A stretch of 64,000 nucleotides of DNA. It comes from Eikenella exigua. GTDB lineage: Bacteria > Pseudomonadota > Gammaproteobacteria > Burkholderiales > Neisseriaceae. The translations under genes were made by a program, and so were the position numbers. This document shows positions 1 through 9,032 of this stretch, piece by piece. The notes under the pieces were generated by a model. The model worked only from the letters and a program-made list of their open reading frames with translations. It was not told the DNA's origin and did no database searches. How positions within the stretch are numbered: the first letter of the stretch is position 1; each line of letters opens with the position of its first letter. The stretch lies in assembly GCF_008805035.1 (NCBI RefSeq), contig NZ_CP038018.1:1240001-1304000 (forward strand), given 5' to 3'.

Positions 1-1806
1 CTGGCCACCACCGACCCGCACAAAGTCCCCGTTACCGTACTCAGCCGCTGCCTGCAATTCGTGCTACGCAACATGACCGCCCAGCAGGTATCGCAGCACC
101 TCGCGCACGTTCTGACCAGCGAACAAATCCCCTACGAAGCCCCCGCCCTCGCCCTGCTCGGCCGCGCCGCAGCCGGCTCCATGCGCGACGCACTCAGCCT
201 GCTCGACCAAGCCATCGCTATGGGCTCCGGCAGCGTAACCGAAGCCGACGTGCGCCAAATGATTGGCGCCGTCGACCAACGCTACCTTTATTCCCTGCTG
301 CAAGCCGCCGCCAACCAAGATGGCGCCGCCCTGCTCGCCACCGCGCAGGAAATGGCCGGCCGCGCCATCGGTTTCGACAGCGCCTTGAGCGAGCTCGCCC
401 TCCTGCTGCAAAAGCTTGCCCTCATCAAAACCATCCCCACCGCCGTGCCCGCAGACGATCCCGAGTGCGACACCTTGCAACAGCTCGCCAGCCAACTGGG
501 TGACGAACAAATCCAGCTGTATTACCAATGCGTTATCCACGGCAAACAAGACCTGCCGCTCGCGCCCGACGAATACGCCGGCTTCGTTATGACCCTGCTG
601 CGCCTGCTCGCCTTCGCTCCCTTGGCCGCCGCCGAGCTGCCCGAAGGCAGCCACATCAGCGGCAGCGAACTGCACGATCCCACCCCAAAGCCCCGTCCGG
701 CTGCCACACCGCAGCCGGATAAGACCCGCATTCCAGCCGAAAACCATCCCGCAGAAGCCCCGCCCGCCCAAGCCGAACCCAGGCTACCTGAAAACGAGCC
801 TAACAAACAAAATGAACACGGCAGTTTTTCAGGTAGCCCAAACAACAACGGCAGGCTTTCGCCAAACGAACCCCTGCCGCAGGAAACTGCTCCCGCTGCC
901 CGCCATACCGAAAGGCTACCTGAAAATATTTCAGGCAGCCCAAATGGTCAGCACGGGCTTTCGCCCAACCTAAGCGCATCCAGCAACCCCGCGCCCGGTT
1001 TAGCCGAACCCGGCCTCCCCTATCCTAGCGAGCCGCAACCTACCCCGGCAGAAGCCGTCCCCGCCGCCTTCGAAAGCAGCCCGCCATGGGACGACAGCCC
1101 GCCGCCCGCTGGTTTTGAAACTCAACAGCCCGACAGCCCCCCAAGCCCAAGGCTAGCTGAAACCAAGCACAGCCAAAACCCCGCAAACGAGTTTCCGCAT
1201 AGCCGAAACCAAAATGACAGCCTGCCCCAGCACCAGCATGATGCCGCATCCCAAAACGAAACTGGATTAGGCAGCGAAAGGCTACCTGAAACCGAACAAA
1301 GCGGATTTTTACACAGCCAAAACGGGCAAACCGAAGCCCAATCAGCCGCTGCCGCAGCCCCGGAACACTCCGGCACGACAGCCCTGCCTCTGCCCGATGC
1401 CGATACCTGGCCGCACATCGTCGCCGCCATCGCGCCCAAAATCGGTGCCGCCCAAATGAGCGCCCAGCACACCGCCTGCCTCGGCTACGACCAGCAGCAA
1501 CACCTGCTCACCCTTGCCGTAGCCGAAGCCGGGCAAGTCAGCATCAGCCGCGAACACATCCAGCGCATCGAGCAGCACCTGGCCGCCGCTTACGGCCATC
1601 CCATCAGCATCCGCACTACCGATTGGCCGGCCGACGGCACAACCGCCGAAACCCCCGCCATGCGCCAACAGCGCCTGCGCCAGGCCGCCCGCGAGCAAGC
1701 GCAAAGCCTGCTGGAGCAAGACCCCGCCGCGCAAGATATCCTCAATCTATTCGGCGCCCGCTGGCTGCCCGAAAGCCTTGTATTGCAGGAAAATGGCCAA
1801 ACCTAA
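1..1806 (+). CDS. dnaX: DNA polymerase III subunit tau/gamma, 5'-truncated by window edge
   Basis: Clamp-loader ATPase subunit of the replicative polymerase. The frame is open from base 1, and the first residues (LATTDPHKVPVTVLSRC) match the DnaX sensor region just after the Walker motifs, so the start lies left of the window. The clamp-loader lid and collar follow (GSMRDALSLLDQAIAMG). Codons for roughly base 660-1380 form a long low-complexity Pro/Asn/Glu-rich linker, followed by a C-terminal domain for polymerase contact. The linker is packed with DNA uptake sequences read in frame as RLPEN/RLPET and SGSP. Full-length tau-type protein; no obvious gamma frameshift signal was noticed. A ybaB-family gene follows, the usual dnaX neighbour. 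Confidence 0.95.
   Translation: MATTDPHKVPVTVLSRCLQFVLRNMTAQQVSQHLAHVLTSEQIPYEAPALALLGRAAAGSMRDALSLLDQAIAMGSGSVTEADVRQMIGAVDQRYLYSLLQAAANQDGAALLATAQEMAGRAIGFDSALSELALLLQKLALIKTIPTAVPADDPECDTLQQLASQLGDEQIQLYYQCVIHGKQDLPLAPDEYAGFVMTLLRLLAFAPLAAAELPEGSHISGSELHDPTPKPRPAATPQPDKTRIPAENHPAEAPPAQAEPRLPENEPNKQNEHGSFSGSPNNNGRLSPNEPLPQETAPAARHTERLPENISGSPNGQHGLSPNLSASSNPAPGLAEPGLPYPSEPQPTPAEAVPAAFESSPPWDDSPPPAGFETQQPDSPPSPRLAETKHSQNPANEFPHSRNQNDSLPQHQHDAASQNETGLGSERLPETEQSGFLHSQNGQTEAQSAAAAAPEHSGTTALPLPDADTWPHIVAAIAPKIGAAQMSAQHTACLGYDQQQHLLTLAVAEAGQVSISREHIQRIEQHLAAAYGHPISIRTTDWPADGTTAETPAMRQQRLRQAAREQAQSLLEQDPAAQDILNLFGARWLPESLVLQENGQT
781..1290. repeat. Cluster of DNA uptake sequences inside the dnaX linker
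   Basis: Exact AGGCTACCTGAA copies lie at 781-792, 913-924 and 1279-1290. One-mismatch copies lie at about 828-839 (reverse) and 1150-1161, and a copy of the related GGGCTGCCTGAA form (reverse) at about 930-941. All are inside the reading frame and are translated as RLPEN, FSGSPN, RLAET and similar peptides. The surrounding protein is a disordered linker that can tolerate such insertions. Confidence 0.85.
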
Positions 1807-1859
1807 GGCCGCTCCCGTACTTTTTCATTTCCACCCACTCTTTAAATAGGAGCACACTC

Positions 1860-2201
1860 ATGTTCAGCAAAGCCGGCCTCGGCAACCTGATGCAACAGGC
1901 ACAAAAAATGCAGGAAAAAATGAAACAGGCACAGGCCGAATTGGCCAACATCACCGTGGAAGGCGAAGCCGGCGGCGGCATGGTGAAAATCACCCTCAGC
2001 TGCCACCACGCCGTTAAACGCGTGCACATCGACGACAGCCTCGCCGCCGATGCCGCTTCCGACAAAGAAATGCTGGAAGACCTGATTGCCGCCGCCTTCA
2101 ACGATGCTACCCGCAAAGTGGAAGCCGCCGCCCAACAGCATATGTCGCAATTCACCCAAGGCCTCGGCCTACCCCCCGGCATGGACAACTTCTTCAAGTA
2201 A
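1860..2201 (+). CDS. YbaB/EbfC family nucleoid-associated protein
   Basis: A 113-residue DNA-binding protein of the YbaB/EbfC family, which is usually encoded directly after dnaX. It begins MFSKAGLGNLMQQAQKMQEKM, the family's N-terminal helix, and ends PPGMDNFFK. The ATG at 1860 was chosen because it follows an AGGAG-type ribosome site (aaatAGGAGcacactc) and gives the family length. An in-frame extension to about 1623 would overlap dnaX and is not credible. A rho-independent hairpin follows at 2216. Confidence 0.93.
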   Translation: MFSKAGLGNLMQQAQKMQEKMKQAQAELANITVEGEAGGGMVKITLSCHHAVKRVHIDDSLAADAASDKEMLEDLIAAAFNDATRKVEAAAQQHMSQFTQGLGLPPGMDNFFK

Positions 2202-2215
2202 TCCGCGCATAAAAC

Positions 2216-2254
2216 ACCGGCTGCCAGAACGCATCAGGCAGCCGGTTTGTTTGG
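2216..2254 (+). terminator. Rho-independent terminator of dnaX-ybaB
   Basis: A perfect 10-bp stem, ACCGGCTGCC/GGCAGCCGGT (2216-2225 and 2237-2246), is followed by TTGTTTGG, 14 bases after the ybaB-family stop codon. Confidence 0.8.
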
Positions 2255-2264
2255 CTTACATCGG

Positions 2265-2305
2265 TTTTCAGGTAGCCTCATATCACCTTGGGGCTACCTG
2301 AAAAT
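2265..2305. repeat. Inverted pair of DNA uptake sequences
   Basis: TTCAGGTAGCCT at 2267-2278 faces GGGCTACCTGAA at 2291-2302 and can form a stem-loop. The stretch from here to 2464 has no credible gene; an open frame of about 80 codons there shows no protein-like composition. Confidence 0.75.
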
Positions 2306-2464
2306 TAAGAAAGACAGCCAAACAGCACTTTACTACAACAATACCACCCTAACCTCGGCTTTCACCATATACGAATTAAAATTAAGAATGGCTAGCTTGG
2401 CCGTATGTATGGCCTGCGGCTCGCCGCCGTATCCCATCCTTATTTCTAATCCACGAGAACAACA

Positions 2465-2498
2465 AAAAGGCTACCTGACAACTTTCAGGTAGCCTTTT
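2465..2498. terminator. DUS-paired bidirectional terminator between ybaB and aceF
   Basis: The stem AAAAGGCTACCTGA/TCAGGTAGCCTTTT (2465-2478, 2485-2498) is built from two opposed uptake sequences, with T-runs on both strands. It lies 17 bases beyond the end of leftward aceF, so it probably ends aceF transcripts and protects against read-through from the right-going side. Confidence 0.8.
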
Positions 2499-2514
2499 AA
2501 TCATGCCCAAACGC

Positions 2515-4140
2515 TTACAGGGAAATACGGCGGAAGTCTTTGAGCAAGTTGGCCAAGAATACAGTGAAGCGCATGCCGGCGGCGCCGTCGATCACACGGT
2601 GGTCGAACGACAGGGAGAGCGGGCACATTAGGCGGGCTTCGAAATCGGAGCCGTTCCACACCGGTTTCATCTGTGATTTGCACACGCCCAAGATGGCTAC
2701 TTCGGGGGCATTCACAATCGGGGTGAAGCCGGTGCCACCAATACCGCCTAGGCTGGAAATGGTGAAGCAAGCGCCCTGCATTTCCTGCGGTTTGAGCTTG
2801 CCTTCGCGGGCTTTTTTGCTCAATTCGCCCAGCTCGATGCTGATTTCTTTGAGGCCTTTTTTGTCCACATCTTTAATCACGGGCACTACCAAGCCGTTGG
2901 GGGTGTCGGCGGCAAAGCCGATGTGGAAGTATTTTTTCAATACCAGGTTGTCGCCGTCGAGCGAGGAGTTGAACTCGGGGAAGGCTTTGAGCGCGGCCAC
3001 GCTGGCTTTGATGATGAAGGCCAGGGGCGAGAGTTTCACGCCTTCGCGCTCCCACTCTTTGTTGAGCTGTTTGCGGAAGCTTTCCAGCTCGGTCATGTCG
3101 GCTTCGTCGTGTACGGTAACGTGCGGAATCATTACCCAGTTGCGCGACAGGTTTTGGCCGGAAATCTTCTTGATGCGGCTGAGCTCTTTCACTTCGACTT
3201 CGCCGAATTTGGCGAAATCCACTTTCGGCCACGGCAGCAAATCCAAGCCGCCGCCCAAAGAAGCACCGGCAGCTGCAGGTTTGCCTGCACCGCCCTGCAT
3301 GGCGGCTTTAACGAAGGCTTTGATGTCGTCTTTGGTGATGCGGCCTTTGTTGCCGCTGCCTTTCACCAGGCTCAAATCCACGCCCAGTTCGCGCGCCAAT
3401 TTGCGGGCGGAGGGGCCGGCGTGGGCTTTGGCGAAACCGGCTTCGTTTACAGGTGCGCTGCCATAGGCGGCAGTGGCCGGAGCGGCAGGTGCAGCGGGAG
3501 CAGGAGCCGGGGCGGCAGCAGGCGCGGGAGCGGCTTTGGGCACTTCGGCAGCGGCGGGCGCAGCAGCGGCAGGTGCGCCGGCGGCGGCCACGTCGATGAT
3601 GATGCTGCCTTCAGACACTTTGTCGCCCACTTTGATGTGTACGGCGGTAACCGTACCGGCAGCGGTGCTGGGCACGTCCATCGTGGCTTTGTCGGTTTCC
3701 AGAGTAATCAGGGTGTCGTCCACGGCCACGGTGTCGCCCACTTTCACTTCCACAGCAATCACGTCCACATCGGTGTGGCCGCCGATATCGGGTACGGCTA
3801 CCTGAACATTGGCGGCAGCAGCCGGGGCAGCGGCGGGCGCAGCAGGTGCGGGAGCGGCTTCGGCTTTGGGTGCGGCAGCCGGAGCGGCAGCGGCGCCTGC
3901 ACCGGCGGCTTCCACCAGCACAATCACATCACCTTCAGACACTTTATCGCCCACTTTCACCTTCACTTCTTTCACCACGCCGGCGGCATCGGCCGGCACA
4001 TCCATGGTGGCTTTGTCGGTTTCCAGGGTAATCAGGGTGTCGTCCAGCGCGATGGTGTCGCCGGCTTTGATTTCCACGGCAATAATATCTACATTTTCGT
4101 GTCCGCCGATATCGGGGACCTTGATTTCTACAATACTCAT
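2515..4140 (-). CDS. aceF: Pyruvate dehydrogenase complex E2, dihydrolipoamide acetyltransferase
   Basis: Transfers acetyl groups from E1 to CoA in the pyruvate dehydrogenase complex. The 541-residue protein has two lipoyl domains, each with the ETDKATMDVP lipoylation motif (Lys43 and Lys151). Ala/Pro-rich linkers follow, then a peripheral-subunit-binding domain near residues 240-277 (AGPSARKLARELGVDLS) and a C-terminal catalytic domain with FDHRVIDGA (His514, Asp518). Two lipoyl domains are at the lower end of the family's one to three. It lies downstream of aceE but is separated from it by a broken gene and a DUS hairpin, so it may need its own promoter. Confidence 0.96.
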   Translation of the reverse strand: MSIVEIKVPDIGGHENVDIIAVEIKAGDTIALDDTLITLETDKATMDVPADAAGVVKEVKVKVGDKVSEGDVIVLVEAAGAGAAAAPAAAPKAEAAPAPAAPAAAPAAAANVQVAVPDIGGHTDVDVIAVEVKVGDTVAVDDTLITLETDKATMDVPSTAAGTVTAVHIKVGDKVSEGSIIIDVAAAGAPAAAAPAAAEVPKAAPAPAAAPAPAPAAPAAPATAAYGSAPVNEAGFAKAHAGPSARKLARELGVDLSLVKGSGNKGRITKDDIKAFVKAAMQGGAGKPAAAGASLGGGLDLLPWPKVDFAKFGEVEVKELSRIKKISGQNLSRNWVMIPHVTVHDEADMTELESFRKQLNKEWEREGVKLSPLAFIIKASVAALKAFPEFNSSLDGDNLVLKKYFHIGFAADTPNGLVVPVIKDVDKKGLKEISIELGELSKKAREGKLKPQEMQGACFTISSLGGIGGTGFTPIVNAPEVAILGVCKSQMKPVWNGSDFEARLMCPLSLSFDHRVIDGAAGMRFTVFLANLLKDFRRISL

Positions 4141-4170
4141 AAGAGTTCCTTTGGTATTCGGTTGGATATG

Positions 4171-4188
4171 GTCTGAACAGATTCAGAC
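4171..4188. repeat. Short hairpin upstream of aceF
   Basis: GTCTGAA CAGA TTCAGAC forms a perfect 7-bp stem with a 4-base loop between the broken lipoprotein gene and aceF. The arms match the GTCTGAA core of Neisseria-type uptake sequences, so it may be a worn inverted DUS pair. Confidence 0.45.
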
Positions 4189-4197
4189 ACCGTTAAC

Positions 4198-4816
4198 TTA
4201 ACGCCTTCTTCGGCAGCTTACCGCGTCTTGCAATTCCACCGGCTTCAGTTCACCTTGGGTGCCGACTTCATACACGGCCACGGCACAGCGCCGCCCGGAC
4301 AGGCCGATCACTTCGTAATCGTGCCCGGCCTGGGGCACGAATGAAGCCATGCGGGTGTTGCACGAGCCTTCGGTTTGAATGACGGTTTCGGTAGCGCCTT
4401 CCATCACATTCTGCAAGTCGAGATAGGCGGCCTGTACGTTCACAGCCGTGCCGGCCGGCACGGCAAATTCGCGGAAAAATCGCCCGCGATAAAATACCGT
4501 TGGATTGACCAATATTTTTGCTGTGTACGGTTTCGGCTATGCCCAAACTGCGGCTTTTGACCGTACCGGCAAACGAGCCAAACGCATCGCCCAAGCTGCC
4601 GCCCACATTCACTTTGTGGCCGCAGCGGATCAATTTTCATCTTCGCAGTTGATGCCGCTCACCATGACGGTGGCTTCCTGTTTTGGACATATAGGGGCAC
4701 GTGTAACTTGGGTACTGCTGTTAGTAACCGCGGTGTTTTTCTCCTGCGCCACCGGCGTATTAGAAGCGCAAGCAGTCAGTAAGACTGACGGAGCATGCAA
4801 CGAATAAGGGGTTCAT
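4198..4816 (-). pseudogene. Broken lipoprotein gene (at least two, probably three frameshifts)
   Basis: Three reading frames join into one plausible secreted lipoprotein. A lipobox segment (VLLTACASNTPVAQEKN) ends in a stop near 4637. The next frame continues with IRCGHKVNVGGSLGDAFGS to about 4510, and the last frame runs from FYRGRFFREFAVPAGTAVN to the stop at 4198. The ATG at 4816 is in a different frame from the lipobox, which suggests a further indel. The family is not recognised. The gene sits between aceE and aceF and is probably dead. Confidence 0.7.
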
Positions 4817-4832
4817 ATTCTTCCTTTTCTGT

Positions 4833-4873
4833 TTTTCAGGTAGCCTCTACCGCGGGGCAAGGCTACCTGAAAA
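4833..4873. terminator. DUS-paired hairpin after aceE
   Basis: TTTTCAGGTAGCC (4833-4845) pairs with GGCTACCTGAAAA (4861-4873), 14 bases beyond the aceE stop. It probably acts as the aceE terminator, though the T-run is weak. Confidence 0.65.
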
Positions 4874-4886
4874 CTTCAGGCCGGGA

Positions 4887-7571
4887 TTAGCGTTTCCAGC
4901 TGGGGGCAACTTCGGTTTGAACTCCGTATTTCTCAATGGCTTTCTGCACCACGTCTTTGCCCACTTTGCCCTGTTTGGCCAAAGCGTCCAGCGCAGCTAC
5001 AGCCACATGGTAACGGTCTACTTCGAAGAAGCTGCGCAGGTTGGCGCGGCTGTCGGAGCGGCCGAAACCATCGGTACCGAGCACCACATAGTCGCCGTTT
5101 TCTTTGGGGATGTAGGCGCGGATGCGGTCGGCAAAGCTGCGGATGTAGTCGGTAGCGGCTACAACCGGGCCGGCATGGCCTTGCAGCTGCTGGCTCACGA
5201 AAGGCAGTTTCTGCTCGGCAGCCGGATGCAGGCGGTTCCAACGATCGGTTTCGATGGCTTCGCGGTGCAGCAGGTTGAATGAGGGGCAAGACCAGATGTC
5301 GGCTTCCACACCGAAATCGTTTTTCAGCAAATCGGCAGCATGAATCACTTCCTGCAGGATGGTGCCGGATCCCATCAGCTGAACGCGTTTGTCGCCTTTG
5401 TCGCCTTCGCGGAACAGATACATACCTTTGAGGATTTCCTGCTCGATGCCTTTGCGTTGCGGCATGGCGGGGTGGGCGTAGTTTTCGTTCATCAGGGTGA
5501 TGTAGAAGAATACGTCTTCGTTATCCACGTACATGCGTTGCAGGCCGTTGTGTACGATTACGGCCACTTCGTATTGGAAGGTCGGGTCGTAGCTGATGCA
5601 GTTCGGAATCAGGTCGGCTTGCAGTTGGCTATGACCGTCTTCGTGTTGCAGGCCTTCGCCGTTGAGGGTGGTACGGCCTGCGGTGCCGCCCAAGAGGAAG
5701 CCGCGGGCGTGCATATCGCCGGCAGCCCAAGCCAAATCGCCGATGCGTTGGAAACCGAACATGGAGTAGTAGATGTAGAACGGAATCATGGCGTAGCGGT
5801 TGTTGGCATAGCTGGTGGAAGCAGCAATCCAGTCGGCCATCGCGCCGGGTTCGTTAATGCCTTCTTGCAGGATTTGACCGTCAACGGATTCTTTATAGAA
5901 CATCAGTTGGTCTTTATCTTGCGGCGTGTATTGCTGGCCTTTCGGATTCCAAATGCCGTATTGGCGGAACATGCCTTCCATACCGAAGGTGCGGCTTTCA
6001 TCAGGCACAATCGGCACGATGCGGCGACCGATTTGCTTGTCTTTCAGCAAGGCAGCCAAGATACGTACGAAAGCCATGGTGGTGGAGAATTCGCGATCAC
6101 CACTGGATTGCAGCTGGGCATCGAATGTTTCCAGAGCCGGAATCGGCAGGGCTTCGTTGTTCGGATTACGTACCGGCAAGTAACCGCCCAAGGCGTTGCG
6201 ACGTTCGCGCAGATATTGCATTTCCGGGCTGTCTTCAGCAAAGCGGAAGTAGGGCAAGTCGCCACTGTCGATTTGCTCGTCGGTTACCTGAATACCGAAG
6301 CGGTCGCGGAATTGTTTGAGCGACTTCACGTCCATTTTCTTGGCTTGGTGGGCAACGTTTTGGCCTTCGCCAGATGCACCCATGCCGTAGCCTTTGATGG
6401 TTTTGGCCAAAATCACAGTGGGGCGGCCGCCGGCGTTGTTCACGGCTTCATGGTAAGCAGCGTAAACTTTGTACGGGTCGTGACCGCCACGGTTCAAGGC
6501 CCAGATTTCGTCGTCAGACATATCGGCCACAAGGGCTTTCAATTCGGGCGTGTTGAAGAAGTGTTCGCGAACGTATGCACCGTCTTTGGACTTGAAGGTT
6601 TGGTAGTCGCCGTCCAGGCATTCTTCCATGCGCTGTTTCAGGGCGTGGTTAGTGTCGCGTGCCAAGAGGCCGTCCCAACGGCGACCCCAAATCACTTTCA
6701 ACACATTCCAGCCTGCGCCGTGGAAGTTGCCTTCCAGTTCTTGGATGATTTTGCCGTTGCCGCGCACCGGGCCATCCAAACGCTGCAGGTTGCAGTTAAT
6801 AACGAAAATCAGGTTGTCCAAGCCTTCGCGGGCGGCCAAAGCGATAGCGCCTTGGCTTTCCGGCTCGTCCATCTCGCCGTCGCCGCAGAAGCACCATACT
6901 TTGCGGCCTTTGGTTTTGGCCAGGCCACGAGACTCCAAGTATTTCAGGAAGCGTGCCTGGTAAATCGCCATCAACGGGCCCAAACCCATGGATACAGTGG
7001 GGAACTGCCAGAAATCAGGCATAAGGTGCGGGTGCGGATAAGACGGCAGACCGTTGCCACCCACTTCTTGGCGAAAGTTGTTCAGCTGATCTTCGCTCAG
7101 GCGGCCTTCCACAAAGGCGCGGGAATAAATGCCGGGAGCAGAGTGGCCTTGAACATAAATCAAATCACCTTCTTCACCGGCAGCTTCGTCTTTGGCACGC
7201 CAGAAGTGGTTGAAGCCCACGTCATACAAAGTAGCGGAAGACTGGAAGGAAGCAATGTGGCCGCCCAATTCCAAATCTTTTTTGCCGGCACGCAGCACCA
7301 TGGCGGCGGCGTTCCAGCGGATGGCGGCGCGGATGCGATGTTCCAGCTCTTGATTGCCGGGCGATTTCTGCTCCTTGCCGACCGGGATGGTGTTCAGATA
7401 CGCAGTAGTGGCGCTAAACGGCAGGTGCACGCCGCGGCGGCGGGTGTAGCGCACCAAGTTTTCCAACAGAAAATGCGCCCGCTCCGAGCCTTCGTTTTCT
7501 AGCACGGAACTGAGCGCATCCAACCACTCCTGGGTTTCAATCGGGTCGATATCATGTTTTTCGGCAGACAT
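4887..7571 (-). CDS. aceE: Pyruvate dehydrogenase E1 component, homodimeric type
   Basis: Thiamine-diphosphate-dependent decarboxylase of the pyruvate dehydrogenase complex. At 894 residues it matches the AceE homodimeric family. It starts MSAEKHDIDPIETQEWLDAL. The ThDP-binding motif lies in CGDGEMDEPESQGAIALAAR with the closing NCNLQRLDGPVRGN, and HEDGHSQLQADLIPNC is the conserved second-domain segment. A spaced AAGAGGATAAGG ribosome site precedes the ATG at 7571. Transcription runs leftward toward aceF. Confidence 0.97.
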   Translation of the reverse strand: MSAEKHDIDPIETQEWLDALSSVLENEGSERAHFLLENLVRYTRRRGVHLPFSATTAYLNTIPVGKEQKSPGNQELEHRIRAAIRWNAAAMVLRAGKKDLELGGHIASFQSSATLYDVGFNHFWRAKDEAAGEEGDLIYVQGHSAPGIYSRAFVEGRLSEDQLNNFRQEVGGNGLPSYPHPHLMPDFWQFPTVSMGLGPLMAIYQARFLKYLESRGLAKTKGRKVWCFCGDGEMDEPESQGAIALAAREGLDNLIFVINCNLQRLDGPVRGNGKIIQELEGNFHGAGWNVLKVIWGRRWDGLLARDTNHALKQRMEECLDGDYQTFKSKDGAYVREHFFNTPELKALVADMSDDEIWALNRGGHDPYKVYAAYHEAVNNAGGRPTVILAKTIKGYGMGASGEGQNVAHQAKKMDVKSLKQFRDRFGIQVTDEQIDSGDLPYFRFAEDSPEMQYLRERRNALGGYLPVRNPNNEALPIPALETFDAQLQSSGDREFSTTMAFVRILAALLKDKQIGRRIVPIVPDESRTFGMEGMFRQYGIWNPKGQQYTPQDKDQLMFYKESVDGQILQEGINEPGAMADWIAASTSYANNRYAMIPFYIYYSMFGFQRIGDLAWAAGDMHARGFLLGGTAGRTTLNGEGLQHEDGHSQLQADLIPNCISYDPTFQYEVAVIVHNGLQRMYVDNEDVFFYITLMNENYAHPAMPQRKGIEQEILKGMYLFREGDKGDKRVQLMGSGTILQEVIHAADLLKNDFGVEADIWSCPSFNLLHREAIETDRWNRLHPAAEQKLPFVSQQLQGHAGPVVAATDYIRSFADRIRAYIPKENGDYVVLGTDGFGRSDSRANLRSFFEVDRYHVAVAALDALAKQGKVGKDVVQKAIEKYGVQTEVAPSWKR

Positions 7572-7648
7572 AAATCCTTATCCTCTTTACTTGGGTTAAT
7601 CAATGAGCTTCGCTTTTTCGTTTGGCAACACAGTAAAAATCTACCATA

Positions 7649-8122
7649 TTATTCTATTTTTCTTACTTGGCTTTTATGAATATACGCCACTGGTATTTCC
7701 GCAGATCCATCCCATGTAATATGTAGCCATCCATCTCCCTCTTCCCCATAGGAATGTACTGTTTCTCCATTATATACCTTTCCCATAATTCTTGATTCAG
7801 AAGAAGCTCCTGCTCTTACATTTGCATAGCCATCTCTTGCTGAAACTACATAAGAATCTATTACATTACCTTGACTTTCATGGACATATCCATAGACAGT
7901 TTTCCCTGATTCTGTTTTATATTCAATATAATACCAGCTTCCTTCTTTTCTTATTATTCTACCGCCGTCAAAGATATCTAATTTTGCCAATATCCTTGAA
8001 TTAGTATTAGGTTTTTCCCTAAGATTAGCCCCATCTAAAACTCCACCATGCATTGCAAATTCTCTAGAAAATCCCAAACTTGAAATTGCTAAAAAAAATA
8101 TCATTATTAATAATTTCTTCAT
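7649..8122 (-). CDS. Secreted protein with two SH3-like (SH3b) repeats
   Basis: About 157 residues: a Sec signal peptide (KKLLIMIFFLAISSLGFS), then two bacterial SH3-like segments. The first is around GANLREKPNTNSRILAKLD and the second around GYANVRAGASSESRIMGKV, each with the NVR/NLR-x-GP-like core of SH3b domains. Such domains often bind cell wall, but no enzyme domain is attached, so the function is unknown. Base composition is far more AT-rich than its neighbours, consistent with recent transfer. The ATG at 8122 was chosen; a TTG at 8131 is an alternative. Confidence 0.75.
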   Translation of the reverse strand: MKKLLIMIFFLAISSLGFSREFAMHGGVLDGANLREKPNTNSRILAKLDIFDGGRIIRKEGSWYYIEYKTESGKTVYGYVHESQGNVIDSYVVSARDGYANVRAGASSESRIMGKVYNGETVHSYGEEGDGWLHITWDGSAEIPVAYIHKSQVRKIE

Positions 8123-8206
8123 CTCAATCAAAATCCTTTCCTACAAACATAGTATCTTAATCATCTACATAAAACCCTTACAAAGCACGCACTTAAACAG
8201 AAAAAT

Positions 8207-8226
8207 TAGGAAACCGCTGTTTCCTA
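8207..8226. other. Perfect hairpin in a gene-free stretch (8132-8432)
   Basis: TAGGAAAC CGCT GTTTCCTA has a perfect 8-bp stem and 4-base loop. The surrounding 300 bases are AT-rich and contain no protein-like frame; nothing else is recognised here. The hairpin could terminate transcription on either side but lacks a clear T-run. Confidence 0.4.
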
Positions 8227-8432
8227 AAGATTTCTGCCACACCAACAATGCTGCAACACTCTGCATTTCCATGGAATATTAACAGTCTTGCGCCTGATTG
8301 GCAACGTTTTTTTCAGGCTTTTAAAGCCTTTATTCTTCAAGACACAAGCCCCTTTCCGGCACCTCACTGCCTAAAAAATCATCCGAAAACAGGCTAGGAT
8401 GGCATATACATAAAACAACAAAACAGAACCGC

Positions 8433-9032
8433 CTACCCTGCGCGCCGTTTACGCAACAAAATGCGCACAGCCCCATCGTTCGCACCATGTGGCTCGACAT
8501 AAGCCAGCACTTCCGGATGCGCCATCAGCCAGCGGCGCACCAAGCTTTTCAACACCGGCACAAAGCCGTGCGAACCCAGCCCGCTACCGTGCACGATTTC
8601 CGCGCACACCCCGCGTCGCAACACTTCCTCAAGAAACTCGCTCAACTCCCGCTGCGCTTCCTCGCGCGTGCAGCCGTGCAAATCCAAGCGCCCCACGCAC
8701 GGCCAATGACCGGCCACCAAGCGGCGGATGTCGTCCTGCCCACGGCCGTTTTTGCAAAACGAACGCGGCGGCTCGTGTTCGCTGTCGGCGCTCACATAAA
8801 AATACTCATCATCATCCCACTCCGCCTCATCAAACCGCCGTTTCAAAGGTTTATTGTCTTTCGGTGCAGCCACCCGATTACTGTTTTTCAGCGGCGTAAC
8901 CTTGCCCACTGCCGCCGCAAAATCCAGATCTTCCTGCCGCTGCTGCCTCGTTTGCGCCACCACTTCCTCCTGCCGCCGCTTCGCCTCCTTACCCAATTGC
9001 TGCAGCAGCTTTTGCGTATCCTGTTTATCCAT
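8433..9032 (-). CDS. Smr-domain protein
   Basis: A 199-residue protein. The first 90 residues are charged, possibly coiled-coil (KEAKRRQEEVVAQTRQQRQ), followed by a C-terminal Smr domain with LDLHGCTREEAQ and EIVHGSGLGSHG, the two signature motifs of the MutS2-type small MutS-related domain, a nuclease or nucleic-acid-binding fold. Stand-alone Smr proteins of this size are common in proteobacteria; the substrate is not inferable here. The ATG at 9032 gives a typical length. Confidence 0.85.
   Translation of the reverse strand: MDKQDTQKLLQQLGKEAKRRQEEVVAQTRQQRQEDLDFAAAVGKVTPLKNSNRVAAPKDNKPLKRRFDEAEWDDDEYFYVSADSEHEPPRSFCKNGRGQDDIRRLVAGHWPCVGRLDLHGCTREEAQRELSEFLEEVLRRGVCAEIVHGSGLGSHGFVPVLKSLVRRWLMAHPEVLAYVEPHGANDGAVRILLRKRRAG

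Noticed and set aside
2247..2492. 81-codon frame between the ybaB-family gene and aceF
   Set aside because: It runs through two DUS hairpins and a terminator, has no ribosome site and no protein-like pattern.
2923..4176. 417-codon Gly/His-rich frame opposite aceF
   Set aside because: Shadow produced by the Ala/Pro-rich linkers and lipoyl repeats of aceF.
5340..7502. 720-codon open frame opposite aceE
   Set aside because: Antisense shadow of a highly conserved GC-rich gene; composition (His/Ala/Gly-rich) and lack of domains are typical of such shadows.
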